DNA of 64,000 nucleotides from assembly GCF_000369045.1 (NCBI RefSeq), contig NZ_KB849786.1:1215743-1279742 (forward strand), in the 5' to 3' direction. The notes below the pieces were generated by a model that searched no databases, was not told where the DNA came from, and saw nothing but the letters and a program-made list of their open reading frames with translations. A program made the position numbers and the translations under genes. This document shows, one piece after another, positions 41,722-50,546 of the stretch; the first letter of the stretch is position 1; each line of letters starts with the position of its first letter. Origin of the DNA: Acinetobacter pittii ATCC 19004 = CIP 70.29 (GTDB lineage: Bacteria; Pseudomonadota; Gammaproteobacteria; Pseudomonadales; Moraxellaceae).

Positions 41722-42825
41722 TTGGATAAAAATACTATACTTAAAATATGCCCATCATTTCAAGTTAGGTTTATTGGATCTGAGAAGTATTTATACAGAG
41801 CAAAAGACCGTTTGGCTTGGGAACCTGATATTATTAAAAATGAAATGTTTTGGGAGGTATGGGAATTTTTCTTGAAACCAAGAAGTGTTTTAGAAGCATT
41901 AGAGAGTATTAATCATGAAAATGATTATGTTATTAATGCAATAAAAGGATTGATAGATTGTGGAATACTAGAAGTAAATAATATAAAAGATGGATATGGG
42001 TATAATAAGTTTATTCTTTCAAAAAAACTAATTAATAATATGGAAAGTGTTTTCTTTCATATTAGTACCTCACGAATGAATTGGGTAAATTACTCTAAAA
42101 GTAAAGAAATTCAAGAGTTAGATCATAATGAAATGGATATCAAGGTAAGAGAAGAGCAACCGCCATCTAATTTTAAAAAGTATAGGAATTCGATACCAAA
42201 ATATGATTTGGCTGAATTAATACCTTTAAAATTTTTTAAGAGTAAAATAAATAATAGTATTTTCTCAAAAGAAATTGAGGGGTTAAATAATAAAATATCA
42301 TTAGATTTAATTAATCTTTTATTAAATTACTCCATAGCCAAAGTTGGTACAGTAGAGATGTATGCTACAGGAAAGCATATACTTAAACCTGTTCCTTCTG
42401 GAGGTGCTAGGCATACAACAGAGGCATATATAATTGTTAATGATGGAGTAGATGGTATAGATTTTGGAGCATATCATTTTAATGTAAATAATCATAGATT
42501 AGATAAAATAAATATTAGCTCATTTGATGTTAATAAACTAATAATAGCAAGTAATGTACTAGTGAGAGGAAAAGGAAAAAAACCGAAGGTGATAATTTTA
42601 CATAGCTGTATATTTGAACGAAGTATGTTTCGATATAGAGAAGCAAGAAGTTACCGAGTAATGCATTTTGATTTGGGACATATTCATGCAAACGAAATAA
42701 TAGTAGGTAGTATTTTGGGTTTAGATTGCACAGAAAGTTACTCTGTACCAGAAAATTTAATTGAATCAATCTTGTCTCTAAATCCATTAAAAGAATCAGT
42801 TATGTCATCTTTTATTATATATTGA
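41722..42825 (+). CDS. SagB/ThcOx-type nitroreductase-fold protein 1 (RiPP modification)
   Basis: The protein has 367 residues, starting at TTG with GGAG seven bases upstream. The first ~190 residues are unrecognised and could bind the peptide. The C-terminal half carries the SagB pattern: KPVPSGGARHTTEAY (223-237), a GAYHFNVNNHRLDKI strand, and RYREARSYRVMHFDLGHIHANEI. SagB/McbC enzymes use FMN to oxidise azolines to azoles. It is related over its C-terminal half to the protein at 45284. It probably corresponds to one of the TfxB/TfxC processing proteins, by context. Confidence 0.75.
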   Translation: MDKNTILKICPSFQVRFIGSEKYLYRAKDRLAWEPDIIKNEMFWEVWEFFLKPRSVLEALESINHENDYVINAIKGLIDCGILEVNNIKDGYGYNKFILSKKLINNMESVFFHISTSRMNWVNYSKSKEIQELDHNEMDIKVREEQPPSNFKKYRNSIPKYDLAELIPLKFFKSKINNSIFSKEIEGLNNKISLDLINLLLNYSIAKVGTVEMYATGKHILKPVPSGGARHTTEAYIIVNDGVDGIDFGAYHFNVNNHRLDKINISSFDVNKLIIASNVLVRGKGKKPKVIILHSCIFERSMFRYREARSYRVMHFDLGHIHANEIIVGSILGLDCTESYSVPENLIESILSLNPLKESVMSSFIIY

Positions 42826-42833
42826 GATTATAT

Positions 42834-43916
42834 ATGAACTATATTGTAGATATTCAACCAGCAATTCAATTAAAAAATAATAATGGCTCTTTAGTAATTT
42901 ATGATTTAATTTCAAAGGAATCCTATGAGGTAGAAAATATAGAGATATTGCCTATATTTGCTACAATAACGGAATCTGTGCCATGTCCTATAAATGAGTT
43001 AAAAGAAATAATTCTTTCACAATATAATATATCAAAGGTAGAGGTGGATGATATATTATCAACATTTATTAGTTATGGTTTACTTGCTGAAGCTAGTACA
43101 ATTGTACATAAAAAAGCTGGTGTGCAGGAGTGGGTTGATAATGGATGGATTGATGCTTTGGTTTTGCATCTTTCTTCAAGAAATTTAAATTATTCAGATG
43201 ATCCAGCATATTTTAATGGTTTGGAAAATGAAAGTTTTGAACCAATAGAAAATAGTAAAATTAAAGAGATAGATGAGAAAAATGCAAGTAATTACTATTA
43301 TTTGAATAGTGATTTAGATGATATTTCAGGAGAAGATATTCTTCACGGTATTATTGGTAGGAGATCATTCCAGCCATTTTATAAAAAAGAATTTAACCAA
43401 AACGATATAGATTCAATTTTATGGTTTTCAAATCAATATGCAAGAAAAAGAGGAACGAAAATATTTGAATCTAGTGATAGAGACTCGGTATATGATAGTG
43501 CTTTTTCAGCACTTCATACATATATAGTAATTTATAAAGATTTGTTAATTTTAGATCAAGTCTTATCTGCGGGTTGTTACTATTATGATTTAAATAAGCA
43601 TGCACTTATACTAATAAGAGAAGGAAATTATAAAAAAGAGGTGGCCAAATTAGCAATTGGTCAAAAAAGAGCAGCAGGCGGTTTAGCTACTATTATAATA
43701 GCAGCAGATTTAGAAAAATATAGTACGGTATATAAACACGAGCGAAGTTACAGAAATTTATTAATAAATACAGCTCAACTTTGCCAGTTCTATTTAGTGC
43801 AAGCAACAATAAAAGGTTTTAATACATTTATAACACCCGCAATACTTGATGAAGAGATGGCAGATTTTTTAGATCTTTCTGATAATATTCCTTTATATAT
43901 TGCAGCTATTGGGTGA
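42834..43916 (+). CDS. Nitroreductase-fold protein 2 with N-terminal domain (RiPP modification)
   Basis: About 360 residues from the ATG at 42834, eight bases after the preceding stop. Residues 1-~150 resemble a peptide-binding or helical domain. The nitroreductase core begins at DILHGIIGRRSFQPFYKKEF, with SALHTYIVIY, GCYYYDLNKHALILI and ERSYRNLLINTAQLCQFYLV following. These match the SagB-type layout but with FSALH in place of PSGG or PSAG, so the FMN site is divergent and activity is uncertain. It is extremely A+T-rich. Confidence 0.68.
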   Translation: MNYIVDIQPAIQLKNNNGSLVIYDLISKESYEVENIEILPIFATITESVPCPINELKEIILSQYNISKVEVDDILSTFISYGLLAEASTIVHKKAGVQEWVDNGWIDALVLHLSSRNLNYSDDPAYFNGLENESFEPIENSKIKEIDEKNASNYYYLNSDLDDISGEDILHGIIGRRSFQPFYKKEFNQNDIDSILWFSNQYARKRGTKIFESSDRDSVYDSAFSALHTYIVIYKDLLILDQVLSAGCYYYDLNKHALILIREGNYKKEVAKLAIGQKRAAGGLATIIIAADLEKYSTVYKHERSYRNLLINTAQLCQFYLVQATIKGFNTFITPAILDEEMADFLDLSDNIPLYIAAIG

Positions 43917-43919
43917 ATT

Positions 43920-44603
43920 ATGACTAGAATAACTGATTTTATTAGATTTGCTTTCTTTTCTCAGAAAATTACAGAAAGTGAGTATTGTATATTTGAAGAT
44001 GAAAGATATTTTTTACCAAGTACTATTGATAAAGTTGAAAAAATTATTGAAGAATCAACTTTAGAAAATATTAATAAAAATCTTTTTAATCGATATTCTT
44101 CAAGGCAATTAAAAAATAAAACGCCGACGATAAATGATGCAAAGAAGATATTAAATGCATCTTATGGTTTTTTAACGAAATCTAATAGAACTATTCCATC
44201 TGCGGGTGGTTATTATCCTTTAAAGCTTTTTTTATGTAAAATTGAAAATGGAAATATAATTAATATTTATGAATATTGTCCACAAAAATCCGATATTTTG
44301 TTTTTATACTCCTTGAATCAGCCTTTAAAAGAAACTATGGATGTTCATCATGTAGATTTTAAGAGTGTTTCATGGATGATTTTATGGAGCTGTAGATTAA
44401 CAGCAATTGCTTCCCGCTATGGTTCAAAATCATATAGATTTGTTTGTATAGAAGTAGGACATAGTGCTCAAATGGCTATATTAGAATGTTTGTCACTTGG
44501 TTTTGAAAGTATAACAATAGGAGGGCTAAACGAATTATTTATAAGAGAAAGTATTTTGAAAAGTGGAAGGCGGAATTTACCCCAATATGCTATGTTATTT
44601 TAA
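43920..44603 (+). CDS. SagB-type nitroreductase-fold protein 3 (most canonical)
   Basis: The protein has 227 residues, a single SagB-like domain. Motifs are close to the family: NRTIPSAGGYYPLKLF (89-104), IINIYEYCPQKSDI, and YRFVCIEVGHSAQMAILECLSLGF. It starts three bases after the previous stop, so translation is probably coupled. Of the four nitroreductase-fold proteins it is the most likely active azoline dehydrogenase. Confidence 0.75.
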   Translation: MTRITDFIRFAFFSQKITESEYCIFEDERYFLPSTIDKVEKIIEESTLENINKNLFNRYSSRQLKNKTPTINDAKKILNASYGFLTKSNRTIPSAGGYYPLKLFLCKIENGNIINIYEYCPQKSDILFLYSLNQPLKETMDVHHVDFKSVSWMILWSCRLTAIASRYGSKSYRFVCIEVGHSAQMAILECLSLGFESITIGGLNELFIRESILKSGRRNLPQYAMLF

Positions 44604-44617
44604 AATGGTAATTTATT

Positions 44618-45280
44618 ATGAAAAAAATAAATTTAGTTTCTTATAACCTTACAAAACTTACAATAGATAATGAGATATATAGTATTTTTGATGGTGTTGC
44701 AAATTTTGGAGGCAAGATTAATCTGAATTGTTGCTCTATTGATCTTGATACTGATTTAGCATACGAAAAGCTCTTGTCTGAAGCTGTTGAAAGAGTCGTT
44801 TTTTACAACTTACGAGATTTAAATATTTTTTCAACTACTACTGGTTTTTCTGCGCATTCAAATAAAATAAATTCTATTGAAAATAGTTGTTATGAGTTAA
44901 AAGAAAGATTTTATAATTATAAAATAAGAAATGATCCTAGATATCAACCTGTAATTATTATAAATAATATAAACTCAAAAACTTTTATTTATCAATTTGA
45001 GAAAGAATTATTTCATGCGATTACTCAGTTTGAATATAGGGGAGTTTCTGGTTGGGGGGCTTCAGTATCTCCTATTATTGATTTAGCTTATAAAAAATCA
45101 AGATTAGAAGCTATTATGATGAGTAATTCATATGAGGTATGTAATAGGCGTGGAAATGCAATTTCTTGTTTAGCTTCTACTTATAATATATTAGATGAAA
45201 ATTATGAAATAATCGATCATGGTAGATGGACTATTATGGGAAGAGAAAGATATGTAACGCAGGCAATTATAAAGGAGTAA
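44618..45280 (+). CDS. Short YcaO-like protein, probable thiazoline-forming cyclodehydratase
   Basis: The protein has 220 residues, much shorter than usual YcaO domains (~380-400). A YcaO-like core is visible: LLSEAVERVVFY (SEAVER, 54-59), TTTGFSAHSNK (73-83) and CYELKERF (91-98), which correspond to the SE..ER, G.AAG and ELIER motifs that bind ATP-Mg. GVSGWGASVSPIIDLAYKKSRLEAIM may supply the later segment. No partner E1/F protein is encoded nearby. It may form a thiazoline at Cys48 of the precursor. The call rests on motifs and context. Confidence 0.6.
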   Translation: MKKINLVSYNLTKLTIDNEIYSIFDGVANFGGKINLNCCSIDLDTDLAYEKLLSEAVERVVFYNLRDLNIFSTTTGFSAHSNKINSIENSCYELKERFYNYKIRNDPRYQPVIIINNINSKTFIYQFEKELFHAITQFEYRGVSGWGASVSPIIDLAYKKSRLEAIMMSNSYEVCNRRGNAISCLASTYNILDENYEIIDHGRWTIMGRERYVTQAIIKE

Positions 45281-45283
45281 TAT

Positions 45284-46072
45284 ATGAGAAGTACAAGAAG
45301 TTTTATTTTTTTATGTGCTAAACTATGGATGGTAGATTACAAATTAAATAGACGTGTTCAAATTCCTAATGGATACTCAAATTTTGTTAAAGATCTAAGA
45401 AATTTTTTTTTAGAATTTGATTTGAATACTAATTATATTCAATGGCATAAAAAAATTAGATATATAGATTATACTAATGAAGATTTTGTTAGAAAAGCTG
45501 ATATGAATAATAATTTAATTTCACATAAAAATAATAAACAACCACGTTTAACTTTGGATTTTGATGATAATGTTTATATTAAATTAGAAGATATTAATTC
45601 TTTTGATAATGTTAATTCAAATTTAGATGTTATTTCTTTATTATTATATTTTTCTTGTAAGTCCAAACAAATTGTTAAATTTCACTTTGATGATGTGATG
45701 ATTAAACCTAGTCCATCTATTGCAGCTAGACATGGCGTTGAAATATTTGTTGTTTATAATAATAATTATTATTATTACAATTGTGTTGAACATACTTTAA
45801 TACTTTATAAAGAAAATATATCTGAGGAATATTTTTTTGATAATATTATTGCTTTTAATATTTATATTAGACCTTCCGTATATATGTGGCGATATAAGTC
45901 TTCCTCTTATTTAACGGATATTTATTTTGATATTGGTCATATATTGGCTAATATAAGTTTAGTTAATTCTTTAAATAATGGTTTTACTGTAGCTTTTGAA
46001 ACTTGTAATAAATATATTCCTGTTTTTGAAAAAGAAATTTATTATGCTTTAACTCTATTGATTAGGAGGTAG
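45284..46072 (+). CDS. SagB-like nitroreductase-fold protein 4
   Basis: The protein has 262 residues with AAGGAG before the start. MIKPSPSIAARHGVEIFVVY (139-158) and the SVYMWRYKSSSYLTDIYFDIGHILANISLV segment align with the C-terminal half of the protein at 41722, so the two are paralogues. The first ~130 residues are poorly conserved. It may be an inactive or heterodimer partner. Composition is extreme: one sampled 60-base line within it has only 8 G/C. Confidence 0.62.
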   Translation: MRSTRSFIFLCAKLWMVDYKLNRRVQIPNGYSNFVKDLRNFFLEFDLNTNYIQWHKKIRYIDYTNEDFVRKADMNNNLISHKNNKQPRLTLDFDDNVYIKLEDINSFDNVNSNLDVISLLLYFSCKSKQIVKFHFDDVMIKPSPSIAARHGVEIFVVYNNNYYYYNCVEHTLILYKENISEEYFFDNIIAFNIYIRPSVYMWRYKSSSYLTDIYFDIGHILANISLVNSLNNGFTVAFETCNKYIPVFEKEIYYALTLLIRR

Positions 46073-46324
46073 TTTAAATATTAATTTTATTTAATATTTT
46101 TTTTGATTAGCCTGTTTTGAATCTTAAATGAATTTATATTGATAGGCTCTTGGTTTGTAGATATTATTGTTATTTGTTGACTTATATTTATTTGCCTATT
46201 GATTAAATAAATAAGAGGTTGAGAATAGAAATAAGTTTGTTTTTATTTGGTATGTATATAGAAGATTACTTTTATTTACCGAATTTTTAAAAGTTTTATT
46301 TTAAATGATTTTTGGAGGTAGATT
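46073..46324. other. A+T-rich gap before the extra argS
   Basis: 252 bp without a gene. There is a good ribosome site (GGAGG) for argS at its end. It marks a composition change from the RiPP genes to a host-like argS. Confidence 0.4.
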
Positions 46325-48109
46325 ATGATATTATATGATTTGATAGATTCAGAAAAAAAGCCATCTTTAACAAGCCAAATTAATAGCCTTTTACAGGCTG
46401 CATTTATTAAAGCAGGATTACCGACGGAGACGGCATTTTCAACTAAATCAATGATGACTGATATAGCAGATTTCCAATGTAATGGTGTCCTTCAAGTTGC
46501 AAAAAGCCTTAGAAAAAATCCATTTGACTTAGCTACAACTGTAGTCAATCATTTATTAATTTCTCCGGAATTTTCTAATGTTTCAGTTTCAGGTCCGGGA
46601 TTTATTAATTTAAAATTATCTGATGAGATGTTAAATAGAAGTGCATCTAAACAATTAGAAGACCCGAATCTCAATGTATCCCTTGTTAACAATAAACGTT
46701 GTATTCTTATTGATTTTGGTGGTCCCAACGTTGCAAAACCTTTACATGTAGGACATTTACGCTCTCTCATAATTGGAGAGAGTGTACGACGTATTTTTGC
46801 CATTCAAGGATACAACATAATTTCGGATTTACATTTAGGAGACTGGGGGCTGCAAATGGGGATGCTAATCTCTGAAATTGAAATTAGATACCCCAATCTA
46901 CGATGTTTTGATGAGCTAAATCCGTCTTTGTCAATTGACTCTTTGAAATGTATAGAGGAGTTGGATAGTTTATATCCTGAAGCATCTAAAGCTTGTCAAA
47001 ATGATCCAGAACGGATGCAATTTGCTCGAAAAGTTACTGCTGCCTTACAAGCAGGTCATGTTGGTTATAGACTTCTATGGGAAAAATTGCGTTCGATATC
47101 GCTGAGTAAGCAGCTTAAAGATATGGAATTGCTTAATGCACATTTTGATTTATTTCTTGGAGAAAGTGATGTGCAGCCCCTTATTCCTGAAATGATCCAA
47201 TCCTTACGAAGCAAAGGCATAGCCAAAGAGAGTCAAGGTGCTCTCATTATTGATGTTTCTGAGGAAACAGATAAAAAACCTATGCCACCGTTAATACTAG
47301 AAAAGTCGGATGGTTCTGCACTCTATGCGACTACTGATCTAGCTACAGTGTTAGATCGTTATATTAAATTCCAACCTGAAAGTATTTTATATGTAGTAGA
47401 TCAAAGACAATCCTTACATTTTGAACAAGTTTTTCGCGCGGTTCGTGTTGCTGATTATGCTAAATCTACTAAATTAATTCATATTGGTTTTGGTACTGTA
47501 AATGGTGTTGATGGTAAACCTTATAAAACTCGAGATGGGGGAGTAGCACGTTTATCAGACCTGCTTGAAGAAGCGATACAGAAAGCGAAAAGTCGTATAG
47601 CCCTTAGATCTGAAACAACAGGTGAGGAAAGTGAATTACTAGCGCGTAAAGTTGGTCTGGCGGCGATAAAATTTGCAGATTTAGATAGTCACCGGCAATC
47701 AGGCTATATTTTTGATGCAGAGAGGCTTGTCTCTTTCGAAGGGCGAACTGGACCATATGTACAATATGCATGTGTACGTATAAGTTCTATTCTAAAAAAA
47801 GCTGAGGAATATGGTTGGAGTAAGGGAGATATTAATATTATTGAACCTGCTGAGCGTGAATTAGTAATAGAATGTGCGCGTTTTCCAGATTATATTCTTT
47901 CTGTCTCTTCCACTTATGCGCCAAATGAAATTACTAATTATGTGTTTAACTTAGCACAAGTTTTCCATCGATTTTATAAAGAATGTTCAGTTATGAATGC
48001 TAATAATGACGAAATACGTTCATCGCGAATTTCACTGTGTATGTTAGCACATGCTGTTTTATCGCGTGGCTTATGGCTACTAGGGATAGAGGTTCCAACT
48101 CGTATGTAA
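46325..48109 (+). CDS. argS: Arginyl-tRNA synthetase, extra copy, candidate RiPP self-immunity gene
   Basis: The protein has 594 residues, full length. The N-terminal ArgRS-specific domain (about 1-105), catalytic HIGH-type motif GGPNVAKPLHVGHLRS (HVGH at 141-144), the class I KMSKS-region substitute near KPYKTRDGG, and the C-terminal anticodon-binding domain ending GIEVPTRM are all visible, so it should be active. An Acinetobacter genome already needs a housekeeping argS elsewhere, so this copy is probably a duplicate. Inside a RiPP cluster such duplicates usually protect the producer by being insensitive to the antibiotic. Composition is host-like, unlike the operon upstream. Confidence 0.92.
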   Translation: MILYDLIDSEKKPSLTSQINSLLQAAFIKAGLPTETAFSTKSMMTDIADFQCNGVLQVAKSLRKNPFDLATTVVNHLLISPEFSNVSVSGPGFINLKLSDEMLNRSASKQLEDPNLNVSLVNNKRCILIDFGGPNVAKPLHVGHLRSLIIGESVRRIFAIQGYNIISDLHLGDWGLQMGMLISEIEIRYPNLRCFDELNPSLSIDSLKCIEELDSLYPEASKACQNDPERMQFARKVTAALQAGHVGYRLLWEKLRSISLSKQLKDMELLNAHFDLFLGESDVQPLIPEMIQSLRSKGIAKESQGALIIDVSEETDKKPMPPLILEKSDGSALYATTDLATVLDRYIKFQPESILYVVDQRQSLHFEQVFRAVRVADYAKSTKLIHIGFGTVNGVDGKPYKTRDGGVARLSDLLEEAIQKAKSRIALRSETTGEESELLARKVGLAAIKFADLDSHRQSGYIFDAERLVSFEGRTGPYVQYACVRISSILKKAEEYGWSKGDINIIEPAERELVIECARFPDYILSVSSTYAPNEITNYVFNLAQVFHRFYKECSVMNANNDEIRSSRISLCMLAHAVLSRGLWLLGIEVPTRM

Positions 48110-48172
48110 AATACTCAAGTAACAAAAAATGTAAAGAAATTGTGTGATTACCTATCGATTTTAATATATGAC

Positions 48173-48347
48173 GATTGAGTATAGAAAATGGTTGTTTTGA
48201 GAACTTTTTGATCAGGTTTTTAGTTTAAAACTACCCGCTAAGACCCAATGCCAACATGGTTTTTAAAACTTATTGATGGCTTGATGTTCAATGCTTTAAC
48301 CCCGAATAGTTTAGATGAAAGGGGGAGTGGTGAGGCGGGCTATTCTT
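48173..48347 (+). pseudogene. Decayed 3' fragment of a TetR gene, right border of the island
   Basis: Matches the 3' third of the TetR gene at 40580-41128. Shared stretches include tatagaaaatgg, gaactttttgat, ggtttttagttt, acatggtttt and ttgatggcttgatgtt in the same order, with indels and substitutions that break the frame. It marks the right end of the inserted RiPP segment, or the remains of a TetR tandem duplication into which it inserted. Confidence 0.75.
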
Positions 48348-48577
48348 AATCTTTTATTGAAACCTTGACCCTCTAAAAGATAAGTACTAGATATGCTTTA
48401 TAATGGTCGAAGTGTAAGTAAATTGCACTAATAGCCTAAAAAAAAGCTCCCAAAGAAATGGACTTTTTTATTACACATTGCTTAAAAAATATACAGAAAC
48501 CTTGCTAAAACGAGTTGGAACGCTACAAACGCGAATGATACTTTAAGTTTCACTCTTCCCAATAAGTGAGGTGAGCT
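48348..48577. other. Intergenic stretch after the TetR remnant
   Basis: About 230 bp with no supported gene. It presumably holds the promoter of the small frame at 48578. Confidence 0.35.
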
Positions 48578-48718
48578 ATGAAATTGTTAGCTTTGATTAG
48601 TATGGGAGTTGCAGCGAGTTATTGGTATAAAACTATAAAAGATAGCAAGCCAACTCTTCTGAAACCTAATTTTGATGAAATAGTAAAAAACTTTGTATTA
48701 GCAGAATTTAAAGCCTAA
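48578..48718 (+). CDS. Small hypothetical protein (46 residues)
   Basis: ATG at 48578 is preceded by GAGGTGAG. The product begins MKLLALISMGVAASYWYK, a short hydrophobic N-terminal segment (membrane anchor or signal-like), then a charged tail ending LAEFKA. A terminator follows 24 bp later, so it forms a complete small transcription unit. No family recognised. Confidence 0.55.
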   Translation: MKLLALISMGVAASYWYKTIKDSKPTLLKPNFDEIVKNFVLAEFKA

Positions 48719-48742
48719 TGCATTTAATAATCTTAATTAACT

Positions 48743-48772
48743 AAAAAGCTCATCGGAAGATGGGCTTTTTTA
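48743..48772 (+). terminator. Terminator of the 46-residue gene
   Basis: aaaagctcatc-ggaa-gatgggctttt stem with one G-U pair and a T run. Confidence 0.88.
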
Positions 48773-48847
48773 TTGTAGTGGTGTTTATTGAGACTAGAGC
48801 TTTTGATTTATAATTTAAATCCAAATAATTTTTACATCCAAGAAAAA

Positions 48848-49246
48848 ATGAAATTATCTTCAATTATCTTTATCTTATTTTGTTTAAATTCTGGTTACTT
48901 ACATGCTGAAAAGCTAGGAAGAGAGAGAATGATAATTTTTCTAGGATTGATAGAAAATTCCCGAACTGCTGAACAAAACTTACAAAACTATTTAAGCGGG
49001 ATTCATTCGGTGGGGCAAGTTAGCTTTAAACATCAAATGAGAATAACTGATCTTTTATGCGATGTTGGAAAAGCACAAAAACCAATGATTGAATTTATGG
49101 AGTTAAATAGAGAAAGGTTTGGCTTAAAAGATCAGGATGTTATGACTGTTTTTCCACTTGATCGACAAAAATTACAAGAGGAATTAGAAGAATTAAAAGG
49201 TACTCCTTATGAATGTGGTAAGCAGAGTTATAAACATCTGTTGTGA
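48848..49246 (+). CDS. Small secreted protein of unknown function
   Basis: About 132 residues from the ATG at 48848; an upstream TTG at 48788 lacks support. The first ~20 residues (MKLSSIIFILFCLNSGYLHA) are a signal peptide with a likely HA|EK cut. The mature protein is helical, with two cysteines (DLLCDVGK and YECGK) that may pair in the periplasm. No family is recognised. It precedes a lipoprotein gene of similar style. Confidence 0.6.
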   Translation: MKLSSIIFILFCLNSGYLHAEKLGRERMIIFLGLIENSRTAEQNLQNYLSGIHSVGQVSFKHQMRITDLLCDVGKAQKPMIEFMELNRERFGLKDQDVMTVFPLDRQKLQEELEELKGTPYECGKQSYKHLL

Positions 49247-49362
49247 TAGCTTTAATAAATTTAATTGTTTTATGTTCTAAAGTTATATAGACGCCTTAAG
49301 TGACTTCTCATTTTTTAACTTATGATATATTGGCTTTAAATAAATAATTAGTATTTAGAAAT

Positions 49363-49722
49363 ATGAAAAAATATGTTTTTTGGGGGCTTGTGATGAGCCT
49401 GCTTTCAGCTTGCTCAAATAATGTATTAAATGCTGAAGCTCCTAAACAAGCTCAAGAACAGCAACAAAAGATAGAATCTAAGCCTCTAGTACCTAGCAAA
49501 AGTAAAGAATGGGATGCGTCTTTTGATTGTGATCCAGTTAAAGCTAAGAATCTCATAGGTAAAACTGATTTAACAGAAAAGCAGATCCTATCGATGACTA
49601 ATGCAAGAGTCTATCGAAGTGCTTACATTGGGGAGCCAGTTACAGAAGAATTTCGCCCCGACAGAGTCACTATAGTAATCAACCCAGAAACTAAAAGAAT
49701 AGTTGCTAGTATGTGTGGTTAA
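49363..49722 (+). CDS. Lipoprotein with I78-family peptidase-inhibitor domain
   Basis: The protein has 119 residues. A lipobox (MSLLSAC, Cys17) marks a lipoprotein. The mature part has the I78 pattern: FDCDPVKAKNLIGK near the start, EEFRPDRVTIVINPETKRI, and the terminal SMCG, with the two cysteines placed to form the expected disulfide. I78 proteins inhibit serine proteases. It could protect the envelope from host or competitor proteases, by inference. Confidence 0.75.
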   Translation: MKKYVFWGLVMSLLSACSNNVLNAEAPKQAQEQQQKIESKPLVPSKSKEWDASFDCDPVKAKNLIGKTDLTEKQILSMTNARVYRSAYIGEPVTEEFRPDRVTIVINPETKRIVASMCG

Positions 49723-49927
49723 CTTAGAAAATAAACAAAAAATAACGGATTATAATTTTTTGTTTTAGAAACTGTAATTTTCAAGCTTTTCCTTAAAAAT
49801 ATTATATTTACTTATAAAATATTAAGGGAAATCTTTAGGGGATTTGTTTTTCGCCTCAATTTTAGTTGGTTTTTATATAAACAATATATCGCTATATTTA
49901 AGTCTTATTTTTGACCAGAAGGTAAAA

Positions 49928-50508
49928 ATGAAAAAAATATTAGCGTTAACAATTTTAATTTCATCATCTTGTACATTTGCTGCATCAAATGAAGGAATTG
50001 AGCAGGGCATCCGTAGTTATTCTTTATTGCATGGGGTTAACACAGCAGAAGCAAATAAAGCATTATTTTTAGAAGCTAACCGAGACTCTGCCTTAGATGC
50101 TATTGAAGAAGAATTTAAAGGACGTATCGCTGGTATTTATATTGAAAACTTGCCTACATATAAAATTGTGGTCAGAGTCAAAGGTTATGGCCAGAATGAA
50201 AAGAGAAATATAGTAGTAGGAAACGCAATTTCTAAAGGTGATCTGCCTATTGATATTCAATACGGGGCTAAAGAAAGTAGAGAAGAGGCTATAAGTCAGA
50301 TAAATAAAGCACTAAAGCTTGTAAAAAATTATTTTTATACCATTCAAACAGTTAGCTACAATGAAAAAATGGGAATATAGTTGTTGAAGTTAAAGGAAAA
50401 AGCACTGTTAAAAATTTAAAGAAGGTTGATGAAATACAATCTTTTTGGAGTAATCCAAATCTACCAATAGAAATTAAATTTGTTAATTGGTCTATTAAGC
50501 CATTATAG
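49928..50508 (+). pseudogene. Secreted protein gene with a frameshift in an A-tract
   Basis: The real start is probably the ATG at 49928, giving a signal peptide (MKKILALTILISSSCTFA) and a mature part with RIAGIYIENLPTYKIVVRVKGYG. The frame stops at 50380. In the next frame the text continues as NGNIVVEVKGKSTVKNLKKV to a stop at 50506, and the break sits in a run of six A (gaaaaaatggg). One extra A would restore a ~192-residue protein with a repeated strand pattern. This may be a mutation, phase variation, or a sequencing error. Confidence 0.65.
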
Positions 50509-50546
50509 TTTGTATAATTAATTCTTCTAAGTAACGTTAAAATAAC

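Noticed and set aside
46325..48109. Housekeeping argS in its normal place
   Set aside because: The surroundings are accessory and the gene ends a RiPP operon. I cannot see the rest of the genome, so the duplicate status remains an inference.
40580..48347. Transposon or integrase-borne island
   Set aside because: No transposase, integrase, tRNA attachment site or flanking perfect repeat is visible. Only the degenerate TetR 3' copy marks the border.
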